The notes beneath the pieces were generated by a model. The model saw nothing but the letters and a program-made list of their open reading frames with translations. It searched no databases and was not told the DNA's origin. From assembly GCA_035772785.1 (NCBI GenBank), contig JAOCPU010000012.1:248001-312000 (forward strand): 64,000 nt of DNA. Reading direction: 5' to 3'. Within the stretch, counting starts at the first letter, position 1. Each line of letters starts with the position of its first letter. This stretch comes from Phlebiopsis flavidoalba. Lineage: Eukaryota; Basidiomycota; Agaricomycetes; Polyporales; Phanerochaetaceae. Of the stretch, positions 21,802-34,030 are shown one piece after another. The position numbers were made by a program, and so were the translations under genes.

Positions 21802-24459
21802 CCTGGGTGCGCCTGGGGACGAGGCAGGCGGGTGCGAGGGGGAGGGGGGTCGGGGGCGAGCGGTGGTGGGTCCGTTGCGTGGGACGGCGGCGCGCCCTTA
21901 TAAGCCGTGGGCGGGTGCATACACGTGCACTGTATCAAATTGGGTTTGTTCGGGGCACCGACAATTGAGCGTGCGCCGATAGTGTGCGCCGTCGCTGCAG
22001 GAGGCCCCATGCTTCCCGCACTAGCACCTGGGTGCCCGCCGTACCTGGCACGTTCGTACTCCCCGGCCAATCCGCGCGCGCGGCGGCATCAGATGGCGAC
22101 GGCTGCCGCTTTGGGACTCGCGTGCGCTCACGTTCGCGTCTGGCGCCCGCCCGCCGCGGTGGTTCGTGCACTGGTCTGTGATCGCGCAGAGGCCAGATCC
22201 GCCTCCTCGTACGCCCCGAGCCGCTAACTGGCACCCACATTCGCTGATTTTTTTTTTCGCTGTGCCTGGGCAGGCTGACTCGCAGCGCCCACGCGGGAGA
22301 ACAGAGGCGCAGGCTCGTCGTCGCACGCCCAGGACGCAATCGTCGACGACAGAACTCTGTTATGCATACGCTGCCCCCGTGAGCGGCTGCGAGGCCCTTT
22401 CGGCACACGACCATGGCATCAGTGCACCCGGGCGCAGATCGCCCGCATCAGGGCCCTGGGGGCGATGGCTGCTCTCGGCCCAGCGCACGAGCTTCTTTCA
22501 GGGCACTCGCTGCGAGCTCTGCACGAAGTTCAGGGGCCATAATGAAGTCCGACGCCCCGTGCCCCGAGCTTCCCCTATCGATGACCCACCGCGCGGGCGC
22601 ACCCTCCAGCCCGTTCCGCATGTTCCTCCTCCGATGCCGTGCTGATGGGATCCGCAGAGGCTCGTCGACCGTGCGTCCGCCGTCCCATATGCGCCAAGCC
22701 CCTTCCATTCCCTCTTTAGCCTTTTTCTACCTGGCTCTGTGTTTCGCCCGGATCACAGACCCCGGCGCGGGGCAGACAGTTCCACAAGGATCCCGGGTGG
22801 CACCAGCCCTTCCCAAGCCCTGTCCACCCTACTTGGCGGCGGCGGCCAGACCAGTCTCGGCGCGTACCGTTTCGCCCTTGCGTGATTGGAATTGTTAGCT
22901 GCAAATCTATATAACCGCATCTACTGTGGCCTTGGTGACGACAGCCCGCACTCTCCCTCGACATCCCGCATATGTACTCCGGTAGCCCCGTCAAGACTAG
23001 TCGCTCTCTCTCTCCGATGGACAGCATACAGGATAACTCCTTCGCCACACTTCTTCCGCCACAATCGAGAACTAGAAAAGTAAATCGCCACTCCAACTCG
23101 CCAAGCCCCACTTCGATTCTCCCCGTTTGTCGCAAGGACTCCGACGCTCGACGCCACCCCCACCGTCACATATTCTACATCCACCACTAGCTCAACACGT
23201 TCGACATAAGACGATAATAGACTCCCACTGTCAGAGCGGCGCGGGGTTCTGGACTCCGCCTCGTCCCCCGTGACAGCGGTTTTGGGGACTACTAGACTCC
23301 GCTAACGATCGAGGGGACCGTTGTTGTCGGGTCTGGTGCGCCCACCTATGTTCTCGTGGAGCGGCGATTCGAGCTCATCTGTCCATGTTATGAAGAGGCC
23401 GCACGATAGTGGGCTACCTGGTGCTTCTAGGGACTCGGACACGACGTGCTCATCGGGGCGGCACGTGCAAAGTCGCCCAGTTGCTTCCGGGTGGATGAGA
23501 CCGATCGCGCACCCGCCGCCCACTTGTCGCTTTCTCTCTCGCTTTATACATATATGCGGCACATCCGGTGACAGACAAAGACCTGCCATGAATCTGGACT
23601 GACAACATTCACACCGTGGCACCCCCGTTTCTGCTCGACATACCTACGCGTTCTAGGCTCGCAAATTGCCAATTTTCTCGCCTTCTCTGTTCGCCCGGAA
23701 GGGGTACAAAATCAGGCTCTGTCTCTGCGTACCCCTCTCATCGACCGTCGTCTTGGGATGGCTAGAAGTGTTCCACGGATGTCCAAGCCTCGTTTGACAG
23801 GTTGGAAGATTTCTCACGACTCACCTCAACGATGCGTCACAGCGGGCCAGCTTGTTCGCACAACTCACGTCCAAATCCTTTCCCGCGACTGACGCTATGT
23901 TTTACTGCTAGGCGACAGCCCGTTCCGCGCACCACACCTAGGCCTCCGCCTGCAGGCTTCGTCGAGCTGCCTGCATCGTACGAGGCGAGTAGGACTTGTA
24001 TTCGCGGGGACCCTCTACTCCTCCTGGCACTCACGTTCATACGCGCATATTCAAACCCATTCGCTCACCCCTAGCTAGGATGACGACGACAGTATATGAC
24101 TTCGAGCGCTATAGTCACTTTCCTGAGCTATGCCGCCTTTCCCCCACCTTATGGCGCGTCGTCGTTGGTTCTCCAATCTAGCCGGCGGATTTAGCCCCCG
24201 TCGTCCGACTGCTCCCATACGAGATTGTGGATTTATGAAAACCGCCTCACGGTTCAAGAGTCTCTGGAATCCCCACATGTAGAAACCACCGTAGCCTCGA
24301 TCCTTTCCTCCTGGGGTATTAGATACGCATACACCCCACTTGCAACCCAAGATTAGGATACCGCACACGACGGTCGAAGAAAGCAAGCACCCGCTTCGGT
24401 CCAACAGTCTCTGGTTCCCAGCAAGTGCAACCGACGTAGCTTCGATCACTCCTCCCTAG
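21802..24459. other. GC-rich region without a recognised gene
   Basis: The first kilobase is strongly GC-rich and open in several frames on both strands, as expected from composition alone. A minus-strand stretch at 22448-22708 (IMAPELRAELAASALKEA) looks protein-like, but I do not recognise it and no splice structure is clear. From 22.9 to 24.4 kb only short frames occur. I see no RNA gene or repeat with defined ends. Confidence 0.4.
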
Positions 24460-24960
24460 CCGAACGTGCATAGACTCACTTGTGAGTCCCCGCTTGCCCG
24501 CTATGCGATCGCGACGACGGTATATGCAGGCGCATATAGCCACCTCTTCATACGCTGGTATCTACGCCCGATTATTGCTTCCACTTTCTTCATCACATTC
24601 GGAGGACGACGTAGGGGCGTCAGGCTTTGTGTTTGTGTAAGACGGGTCAAGCTCTCGGTGTCCATGGCTCGCAGATCTCCGCGAACGCAGCACCACCGCA
24701 TGCCGGTATGTGTGGGTCACACTGTCCGCGATGCGGATGTACACGTTTTTGGTGTGTAGGTCACGATGCATTCTTTTGGGTTTTCCGCCGCAGAACTGAA
24801 AGCTCGCGAATGTAGCAACGGCAGAGCATCTTCGATCTGAGTGTTAGTCGATATCAATCATGAATACGTTTCTCCGCGGTCTGCGGATAGCTCGCTGTGC
24901 AAGAAATATCCGAACTTCTCCCCTCACGTACACACGATTTCTCACCAGGTTTCCGTATGT
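24460..24960 (-). pseudogene. Possible protein-kinase catalytic-loop fragment
   Basis: On the minus strand, LPLLHSRAF is followed, after a frame break, by KPKRMHRDLHTKNVYIRIAD. This matches the spacing of the helix E and HRDLxxxN catalytic loop of eukaryotic protein kinases (Asp and Asn in place), and HRDLHTKNV is a common form in fungal kinases. The expected DFG motif and the C-lobe are not found downstream, and no ATP-binding N-lobe is visible upstream. It is therefore a fragment at best, and chance cannot be excluded. Confidence 0.3.
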
Positions 24961-25464
24961 TATTTCAGTATCTTGATACGCGTTCGACTGATTCGGCAAA
25001 CATGCTTGCTCTCAACGCGTCGTGTACGGCATCGAAGGACACCCCCGCTCAGGATAACCGACAATACCTCTGCACCATAACTATCTACACTATCACCACG
25101 CACTTCCGTGTCTGCACCGCAAAAACCCTCCCCGCGCCTCACGCGGCATTACAAGGTTCACACCGGCCGCCCAATCAAGGTATTTGCCTCAGCCCCGCCC
25201 ATCCAATCCACTTACTTCCCCAAGCCGGGGCCCGCTTCCCTTACTTCCCGGCACTGACCTGCGATACCACCTCAGCTCGCGCTCCTATTCGAGCGGCCCC
25301 TCCACGCTGCGCCTCATATCTGTGTGAGCCGCTTCCTGAGCTGCGGCGGGGCGCGGCCGGCCCGTCGCCCGAATGCTCCCCCGCGGAATATGGGGAGCGC
25401 AACGTGCGTTCGCGTCTTTTTCCGATATATGCCTCGGGAAGACTATGTTCGCTTGTGCTCAAAT

Positions 25465-25690
25465 CTTTCTGCTGTCTGATACGGTTCCGCAGAACATACA
25501 GAAGAGATATCCAGGGCTCTGTTCGTAGTTGTGTGCATCTTCCATGTGTGTGATGCTCGTTGCGTAGCAGTGGCCGCGAGGTAGATACCATGGTGCGGTA
25601 AGTAGGCACGAGGGGTCGCCGGGCGCCCGTGAGCGGCGTGGCCGGGGGCACGAACTTAAAACACCTTCCTCTTTAGGATGTGTCGCCACT
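25465..25690 (+). repeat. Direct repeat, left member
   Basis: Shares TTCTGCTGTCTGATAYGGTT, CAGAAGATTT/AGAGATATC-like, GGCTCTGTTCG and GTGTGATGCYCG blocks in the same order with 28605-28830. The two members are diverged. They flank the decayed F-box copy C and could be ancient LTR-like ends or two separate repeat copies. Confidence 0.5.
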
Positions 25691-26439
25691 TTCACACGTG
25701 CCCTGCGCAGCGCAGCGCCGCCTTAAGCCTGCGTTCAACTGCTGTGGATATCAATGTGGACGATGTCTGGAAGCGACAGTATTAAATGGCGTGAGCGATC
25801 CGAGGCGGTATGAAACGAAATAAATAGATGTGGGAGCGGCGGAAGTGGCAGAGGGCCACTTATGATTAGGATGCCGTCGATCATTAGCGGGGTCGTGACA
25901 CTATGTTACGAAAGATATTTGGCCAGAGAGCCACGAGTACGGTGCTTTGGGGCCGTAGCCTTGGGAAGCGAGATGTATATTTGACCATAAGAAAGGAAGA
26001 GGGGTTTAGTAGTCGACCTGCGGCCGCGGATGTCTTCGCGAGTAATACATGATCTGATGATCTCCACAGCGAGATAGAGCCGTTAAGTCCTTCTGGATAG
26101 CTAGCATACTGCGATCAGCGTTGGTACACAGAGAGGATGGGAGGGGTATGATTCGAGATCAAATTTCATCCCCTTCTGAGGTTGCTGCAACTTGGATCTA
26201 CATTAGGGCTTAATTAGTATCGGATGAAATTCGTTTGAGTGTGTCCCGTTTAACGTACATTTTACTTTAGCTGGATGTGGCTGTGAAATGGCGTTGTACT
26301 GGTGTTCAAATATATCTATGCGCTACTTCTCTGCGCTTGGACGTGTTGCGGAAGTAGCCTGTTTGAAGCTCATCTCTGTTGATGTCCACGCCACATGATC
26401 CCCGTCCATAAATATCCTACCAATCCTTTCACAGTATTT
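25691..26439. other. Non-coding stretch before F-box copy C
   Basis: No open frame longer than about 60 codons and no recognisable motif on either strand. It contains part of the spacer between the left direct repeat and the decayed F-box copy. Confidence 0.5.
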
Positions 26440-27795
26440 TACGAAAATGCAACGTCACACAACTTGTTCACGGTCGGGCGTGTGCGTGAAATGAGAGCTT
26501 TCGTTCACGGCCTTGATTCGGACCGGTGATAGGAAGCATGGTCCTAGCTTCTGCCAGGGCTTTTCCACCGTGTTAATGTCCTGGTAAGTGGGTGCGGCGG
26601 GTGATAGGATTCAAATGCAATCTGAATTATCGTTGCACTGAACTTTCGCTGGTGGCCATGTCGGGTTTTGCTAGGGAGAACTGCCTCGAGAAAATCGGTG
26701 ATATCGTATCACATTAGCCTTCGCTGGTAAACGCATACCTATGTCTGAGATGGTCCAATGTGGGTAAAACGCTCTGTAACGGCGCATGACACTTCATTGT
26801 GTATTCATAAGTTTGAACCTGTCCTATACTTAAAGACAATTAGGTATTATGCCACGAACGCAGTTTTTCATGTCGTAGCCATCGCGTGCTTCGAAATTCA
26901 GGTATAAACGCGTCTTAAACCACCGAGCACCCTGGCGCAGCGTAATCGACGGCGATCCACGGCTTCCATCAACTCCAATCGTCATGCTAAACCATAGTGC
27001 TTTTGTGTGATGAGTTCTGCAATGGTAGAGCCTGCGTAGCTCTGAGGCAGGCCCCGACGCTGCCAACCAGCCGAGCAAGTGCATGTATGAGGGTCAAGAA
27101 CCCAGGTACTTCCAGCTCGGATTGCTAGTGTCTTCAGTTTGATGTTGCGAAGGACGGCCAGGAACTCCTCTGAAATTGATCTCGGGTTTGGTAGGGCTCC
27201 AAGACAAGTCGTTAATAAGTGTATGCTGTAGGTTCTGCAGCGAGTCGAGAGTGCGCCGTATGTCGTTAAATGAGTGGAAAGTCAGCCTGACGAGACTAAG
27301 TTTTGGTGATAACCACCTAGTCGCCGCACATGCTGAGATAAAATACTGTCGGCAAACACATGGTTCCGTCTTCGATGTAAAGGGTGGCGAGACTGGGTCC
27401 TACGATGGAAGGAGCCTTCATCGGCACCAGATGAAATCGAGGGATCTTGACGTTTCCGTCCTGTTACGCACAGGGATTCTAGGGTGCTGTTTTGATATTA
27501 GGTGTGGCATGAAACAGAGCGCGCGTCCCTTCGAAGCTCCTCTCGCCACACAATGTTGGTCGTATCTTGACAATGCGCATGAGGTGGATATTGGCTGCGA
27601 TGACGCCCACGCGCGAACACGAACGTCAAGAACATAAAAAAGCTTGCAATGTTTTGGTAAACTCCTTCCGGCCATGATGCCCAGCCCAGCCCGAAACGCT
27701 ATTTTCCGTCATTCCTCTCAGTGAGATTGACGAAGTCGATTATGCGTTCTGCTGGACCTCAGTCGATAGCGATTGTGTAAATGGGGATTTGACAT
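26440..27795 (-). pseudogene. F-box-like / LRR-type protein, copy C, heavily decayed
   Basis: Read on the minus strand it keeps the order of the family: STEVQQ then RIIDFVNLTERN (F-box-like core, near 27.73 kb), SISSGADEGSFH-like region, ALPNPRSISEEFLAVL, IKLKTLAIRAGSTWVLDPHT, then an exon with ITDFLEAVLPSKT near 26.67 kb and SYHPPHP near 26.61 kb. Stops and frameshifts occur throughout, at a higher density than in copies A, B or D. The start at 27795 is by alignment only. It stands alone between two direct repeats, without a transporter neighbour. Confidence 0.6.
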
Positions 27796-28604
27796 GACCG
27801 TTGCACTTTCTGACAGAATCGCTGTGCTGACATTACAACGTTGATAGGTTGCCATACTCGTCGTATAAGAGGAAAGCCTCACGTACCGCGAGAATGAGTC
27901 AGATGTTAAAGCTCAATGTGAGTTGCAAGGCCATCCACTAGACGAGAGCTAGACGGTGCGGGTGCCGCGTGGGGCGAGTCGGAGCACAGCGGTAGGAGAC
28001 GTAGGGAAAATTCAAGTAGTTTAGACCTGACTAGAGGGTAAGTTGAGAAGTGAGGTGTAATATCGCGATGGCATGAGTACGCACGGTATCGTATATATTG
28101 GAATATTCCCGCGTCTCACGGTCTGCTCGAGAAAGTCTCAGGATCGTGACACTATGCCTATGAGAGAATCTTTCGTTGTATCTGTACTAGCACCACTCGC
28201 TGAACCGATGCAGTACTGGCATAGCGTATCTCGCGCAGCACTTTCAGCGGTTAATCACCTACAAGAAGATGAACAACATGAGATGAATGGGCATGGGAAG
28301 CGAACTCTATCGATAGATAGTTGTCCGAGATGAAAAAATCACTTACATCGCAATTTGAACAGCAAACGTCAAACACATCCTCCCGTATGCGCGAAGCCAC
28401 GCCGTATTACACTCAACGTACCGACCACCCTTTTCCTCCCTGGCCTCATCATGGCATCACATGGCTTCTGTTGCAGTTCTCATAGGTGCCAGAGCACTTG
28501 GACGCTCCCACGAAAAAAGGCGGGCGCAACGCGCGTAGGCTCGTGTGCGGGGTGGGCACTCTAGCTCAGGAGGAGAACGGAACGGAATAGGGTTTCGCTA
28601 GTGC

Positions 28605-28830
28605 TATCCTTCTGCTGTCTGATATGGTTCAGCAGAATATGCAGAGAAGATTTGGGAGGCTCTGTTCGCAGTCGTTAACATTTCCATGCTGTGTGATGCC
28701 CGCTACGTGGACCCTGTAAGTGATTTCGCAGGATAGACTTTCGTGAGATAGGTATGGGGCGCGTAAGGGTCACCGGGCAGTCTTGAATGCGAAAGCGAAC
28801 TTGAACATTTTCCTTTGGAACATGTTTAGG
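28605..28830 (+). repeat. Direct repeat, right member
   Basis: Second member of the pair described at 25465-25690, in the same orientation and about 3.1 kb away. Confidence 0.5.
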
Positions 28831-28864
28831 CGGCGAGAGCCGAGAAGGAAGTCTATAGATGCAA

Positions 28865-28922
28865 TGAAATAATAATTTTTGTTAATACAATTTTAAAAAT
28901 AATTTATTTATATTTTTCACGG
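28865..28922. repeat. Short, sharply AT-rich tract
   Basis: About 55 bases of almost pure A and T (TAATACAATTTTAAAAATAA and similar) in otherwise mixed sequence. It directly precedes a GC-richer stretch at 28.92-29.24 kb with a 100-codon plus-strand frame that I do not recognise. Confidence 0.5.
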
Positions 28923-29454
28923 AGCAAGCCACACAATGGTCTTTCTGACCAACCTCGCGGGCCTGAATCTTTGCTGGCAACCCCGCGACCCAGAGACGCT
29001 ACAAAACAGCGCTTTCCGGCGCGAAGACGTCTGGGCGGGTGCGGGCGCTGGCTCAGTCACAGCGAGTGAGCGAGAACCCTTAATTCCCCCGGGTGGTTTT
29101 CATGTCAACGAACGAAGCGCATACGACATGATACGACCTCAGAGGATCCCACGGTGTAGAAGCCGAGTGCCATTGGACACGAGTGTGCAACGGGCAAGAT
29201 ATGACGAATTGGCTCTTGTGACCCTGTCAATACGTTGAGAACGAAGAATATGATGAAAGCAATGCGTGTGAATAAGAGGTCAGAATAAACGTGGCCAGGA
29301 TGGAGAAGCTCGCGAAACCTAAAGAGCGCAACATATACAAGTCAGCCATCATTCGCTTTTGTTTGTTGCTGTTGACACACTAGACGCGCCGCTGTCAGAC
29401 GCGTCGACGCGTCGCGTTTGGCGGCTGCTTTTGTCGGAACTTGTGCACGAGCCG

Positions 29455-29765
29455 CACCAATGCCTCGCAAGGCAGGGTCAAGGCGTCAAGATGAAACTCG
29501 GTCCCCAAGGTCTCCCAAGAGGAACCAATATTGACAATTCACGCCCTGTTATCGCAAGACGTCCCAAGATTACGTGTGCATCATTCCAAGGCATCCCAAT
29601 ATAGCTAGTTCATCACGCCAGGTCTCCCACATAGCGACCTATTCCAGGACCCCAAACACATTGCGACATATTGCAAGACGCTCCGAGTCTTGGGAGACTT
29701 CACAAGGGTTCACAAGGTCTCTGGGTATGGCAATCCATCTGCTTTTTCTCGAGAGTTGCCAAGGA
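29455..29765. repeat. Array of CAAGRC(R)TCCCAAGA-like motifs
   Basis: About seven degenerate copies of a motif near CAAGACGTCCCAAGATT occur, spaced 20-50 bases apart. The array matches, in inverted orientation, the one at 42815-43115. Dense short repeats of this kind resemble subterminal repeats of DNA transposons, but I find no clear terminal inverted repeat. Confidence 0.45.
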
Positions 29766-29839
29766 CACACAAGTGGCTTTCCAATGGAAATCAAGAATTG
29801 TATTTTGAGTTTGCCCCACTCAACAGACATGTATTTATG

Positions 29840-30270
29840 CTAAGAGAGATACATCTGTGAGGACGCGATTGACAACTGCCGTCGCGTGGAGCGAACGCGA
29901 GCGAGATGAGGAGGAGCGGCGGCACAGCGTGAGCGAGCGGCGCGGGAGCACGCGGCGCGACAGCACCGCCGAGCGCGTGCCCAACGCTCGCGCAGCGATG
30001 AGCCGTACTCGGACGTCGGCGAGCCAAACGGCGGGGTGCTCCACGCGAGCCCGGCCCCCGTCCACGCGCACGTGCAGCCGCGCCAGCCGTACGCCCAGCA
30101 GCCCCCGCAGCAGCAGCAGCCGCGGCCGCCGATCGACCCCCCAACCTCGGCGCGCCGCCGGGCCCGCCCTCGCACCCGTGTGTAGTAGGCTTGACGGCAT
30201 ATGCGAGTGAGCGCGAAAGGGCTTCAAGTGATGAGGATGGAGAGGTTGGCGGTGGGTGCAACAGGTTAGT
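29840..30270 (+). CDS. Possible exon of a Gln/Pro-rich disordered protein
   Basis: On the plus strand RRHSVSERRGSTRRDSTAER is followed, after a one-base shift near 29.99 kb, by DEPYSDVGEPNGGV and QPRQPYAQQPPQQQQPRPP, then SSDEDGEVGGG. The Ser/Arg-rich then Gln/Pro-rich order, with codon-level rather than base-level repeats (CAG runs at about 30.10-30.12 kb), suggests a real low-complexity protein segment. No folded domain is visible, and neither a start nor an end can be fixed. The opposite strand is also open because of high GC content. Confidence 0.35.
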
Positions 30271-30959
30271 AATGGCGTGGTAAAGATGGACAGTGGGTGC
30301 GAAGGGTTAAAATCAGGTGCGAGAGGGCCGGTGGTGAGTTCACAGGGATACACTGGGGCGGGTAGTGTTAGCACGGAGGCATAGGACGTGCGAGAGGGCA
30401 GGCGCAGCGGGAGGAAATCAAAGATGGATGTAACTTGCGCAGAGGATGGGGCATGCATAGTAAAGCCGTGATTAGTGAGGTGGTGTCAGTTGAGAAAATT
30501 GGAGACATACGCGCAGTGAGGCTGATAACAAGGTTGGCTAGCTGCGGCGGCATGTTCGAGGTGAATGATGGTCAGAAACAGGGGAAGAGCAGGCAGTATA
30601 CCGAATCACTCACGTTCGAGTTGCGCCGGTGTTGCTGGCGACTTTCCGAATGGTATGATTCTACTTCTGAGGATCAGTGTAGTACGCATCGTATGATGAA
30701 GTGTACGTGACAGCGCGGTTGGCCCCAGGGATGCACAGCGAGGGAGATAGAAGTCAGAGGGACCATGTCGACATGGTGGTTGAAGTTGAACAAGGGGGTT
30801 GGCGCGCGGTTACTACTCACTTACCAGGATTAGTCAGCACGGATAAACCCGAACAGACTCAGCCATTAAAACTGTAGTGCAAGAATCAAGGACATAGATT
30901 GGACGGAGTGGGGAGTGGATGATGTACAAAAATAGAGAAGAAACAAATTCGAGATGAAC

Positions 30960-33900
30960 AGCCTACCTACCTTCAGCACGAATCCCATGGCGGATCACCC
31001 TGAGACTCGGAGTTTCGAGACTCAGCCCTAAGACGCGAGCGCGTCCAGTCCTGCGGGGCTTGCTGGCAGCGGTCTCGTTGGGATCGTCCGCACCCGCCGC
31101 CTTCTTTTTTCCTACGCGAGCCTTCGATTTTGACTTTGGAGGCGCAATCTCAGTGACGGCCGGCTGATCTCCTGGCGCCGTCAGGGGCATGGCCACCACG
31201 CCGTTTCCAAGACCGTTGCTTGACTGACCTGTGAAATCACTTGTCAGTAAAATCTGTGGGTAAGTTTAGTTTGACATACCAGGGCCATTTGCGCCGGAGA
31301 GTTGAAGCCGCTCGAGATCACGCACAGCCGGACCAATAACTTGCTCAAACTCGGCAGAGCTCCAAGCCGTGCTGCGATGAGGCTCTTGAAGGTGTTGGGC
31401 TGCGGGTGCAATGAAGACTCGTTCGGGGAGCAGGAGCCAAATGTGTATTGTCGGCGTTGGTTGCAGCCACTGGGACAGGAGCTTGAGGAAGCGGCCTCTG
31501 AATACTGGGGTGCGGGCCGCGCGGGGCGATGTGGTGACAATCTGGGCGTGTGCCACTGGAGCGAGCGCTGCAATGTCGTGTGAGACACAGTGGCCCTATA
31601 TTAGTGAACGGAAGCCCACATGAGTATCGCACAAACGATACACTATCACTGAATCAACTCACGAGAGTGGCAGCTGTCACAGCAGCACCTGGAGCCGGCA
31701 CAGTCCTAGGCATAACCCGAGATCTCCCTTGAGATCTCTGAGTTGTTGTTGCGGCCAGGTCACGATGACCATAAGCCGAATCGATTCTGAGCTGCTCGGT
31801 AGCCGGCAGGAGGCGATCCAAGTCCTGGGCTTCGACTGCTGAGCGCGGTCGACTCGACGTGAACAGGCTCTGGCTGATTCTCACTCCGAGGTGCCTTCCA
31901 AAGCATCCGGATACGTTGCGCATGTTTCCGTGCCGCTGTCTCTGGGGCAGTCAAGCTGGCAGGGGCCGTGAGGTTGTGGCATCCGGGAAGCCTGTCGGTG
32001 ATTGCGACACCAGCCATCAGAAGCTCGTGGCGTCCAGTGATCAACCACTGCTTGACCCACGTTCGTCGTAGAGTAGCTCGAGAAGATTTTCCCATTCGGC
32101 TATATAGTTCAACACCAGTGGCTGCACCGGATCCCGAAAACTCGGAGTCAGTGCTCACGAGATATCGACACACTTTGAAAGCGTACGAGTGAGAAATTCT
32201 GCTCAAGCGTATCAAGAGATGCAGCAAACTTACCATGACAAGGACCAATGCAAACAAACTCGCGAGGGATCTCGGCGAGTTCGTTAATCCCCCACTTCAG
32301 GCCTATGACGGTACCCGTGTGGCTTGCGCTGGTCTTCGTATCTGAGTGATGATGGGCCCCCATAGAATTACGCGGGCAGCCCTGACAAGGTGCATATCAA
32401 TTCAGAGACTGGTATTTTCAATGCGCTGATCAGAAAACGTACCCGCAAAGCATGCCGCGGCATAAACAAAGACTCGATATCCTCAGTTGCGCCCCGCAGC
32501 AAAGTAGATTGGAGGAAATTCGGCTTGCTCATTGTTCTGGTTGCCGCCGGCATTGGTGTTTTCACTTGGGCCATGTTGTTGAAAAGCACTTGCAGGGCTT
32601 CAGCCACACCCGGTGCGCTGTGGTTTCTGGACTTGATAGCTGCTCGAACAGCTTCCGGTTGATCGTCGAAAATCTGCGGGGCTTCCTTCTTGATGCTATC
32701 AAGCATTGTGGACCTCTGCGCATTAGACTTTTGAGTGACCTAATGAATGTATTGGATTAAGATTCGGTTTCTTCCGTCCGATAGTATAGAGTCTTCGCAC
32801 TTGCACTTACAAATTTCTGGGTGTCAGCGTGCAGGTACAAGCCCTCGTGCAACATCTTTGGAAAGGTGTTGAAGACACTGGCTAACCTTCCACGTTTCAT
32901 AGACGCAGGCGAGGACCAGCGGTCAGGCCCGAGGTGGTCGTTAAGATCAAATGGGTTCGTCAAAATCAGTTGATAGAAGGAAGGGGTTTGCGATAGCAGC
33001 AGACTTGCGTGCGAACATGCTGTACTTCTCGCTGTATGCGTGAGGCTGCACGTCGCCAGTCTTGAGGTTGGCATTCTCGATCACAGTCTGGAGCTGTGCA
33101 ACTTTGATCCCCATTGTACGATTCGCACGTCGATGCGCTTCGGACTCAACTTGCAGGGCGTGGTATTGCTGCATAATTATTGATGAGTACATTTCTGGCA
33201 GCTGGCCGACTTCCGAATGCCGTCTCGTGCATAGTTCACTCACCTCAGTTAATGTAGGTAAGTTTGCGATAGCATTGCCGGATGTGCCTCAGTTGTGACG
33301 GCACGCATTTGGCCTACATCTACACCTGCAGCGAAGCTGAGCTCCCCTGAGCAGTAATGATTCTTCCAGCATCAGGGCGTGCAGCAGCCAGAGGAGGGCG
33401 AACCTGAAGAACACAATTGAGTTAGTCAATCCACCACACGTCGATTAAAACGGAGGTGCCACATACCCATGCAGCTTCCTCGTGAGCACCTAGAGGGGGC
33501 TGTGCCGCTAGGGTAGTGGGCCGCAGGTTGAGCAGCTTGAAGTTGAGCCTGAGCTGCGTTGCACATGTGCGGGTCCTCGTTCTTTGGCGGTATGGGGAAA
33601 ATTCGTCTGCCGCTGCTGATGTGTTGGTGCATTGATGTGATCGGTTGGCCTAAATATTTGTTAGAACTGTGAAGACTCGCAGTTTGAAGACGGTGACTGG
33701 TCTGTCCAGGTGAAATACATACTATGCGTACATCAGGCCCCCAGCAACTTGACCGTGAACGTTCGGGTTACGGGCAGAAATTGAACGAGCCCTTGCGACA
33801 GCTTCGGGGTGCCTCCCTGAAACTGGTGCCACAATTGCTGACACGCTACGACTGCCATGTGGGTAGGAAACTGGCACGGGCGGGCCTACATGGGCAATAG

Positions 33901-34030
33901 GCTGAGGTGCAGAGTCACCTGTGGCCTCAGTGTCTGACTCCGACTCAACGTCGTCGAGGTTGAAATACTCGCGGTCTGACTCCAAGGCTGGTGGCAGAAG
34001 ATAGGCAGGGGTTCGAGCTGCAGGCGCCAT
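30960..34030 (-). CDS. Unrecognised multi-exon gene with short introns
   Basis: A start at 34030 gives an acidic, Ser-rich N-terminus (MAPAARTPAYLLPPALESD, then DDVESESDTEATGD). Exons follow with YHALQVESEAHRRANRTMG and KVAQLQTVIENANLKTG (likely coiled coil), NPFDLNDHLGPDRWSSPASM, NTFPKMLHEGLYLHADTQKF, KREAPQIF-like, and HSAPGVAEALQVLFNNMAQV. It ends in a basic tail (PPKSKSKARVGKKKAAG) near 31.0-31.1 kb. The pieces are linked by plausible short introns but also by frame changes. It could be two genes; the 31.2-32.3 kb part is the least clear. I can name no family with confidence. It lies on the same strand as the dioxygenase and transposase genes to its right. Confidence 0.5.

Noticed and set aside
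21060..22070. 336-codon minus-strand frame upstream of PHO84 copy 3
   Set aside because: It mixes PHO84 N-terminal sequence with GC-rich upstream DNA and out-of-frame stretches; not an independent gene.
24897..25553. 218-codon plus-strand frame
   Set aside because: Composition and lack of motifs fit a chance open frame in GC-rich DNA; no paralogue or splice structure supports it.
29791..30458. Long minus-strand frames rich in Ala, Gly and Arg
   Set aside because: They are antisense shadows of the Gln/Pro-rich plus-strand stretch caused by high GC content.
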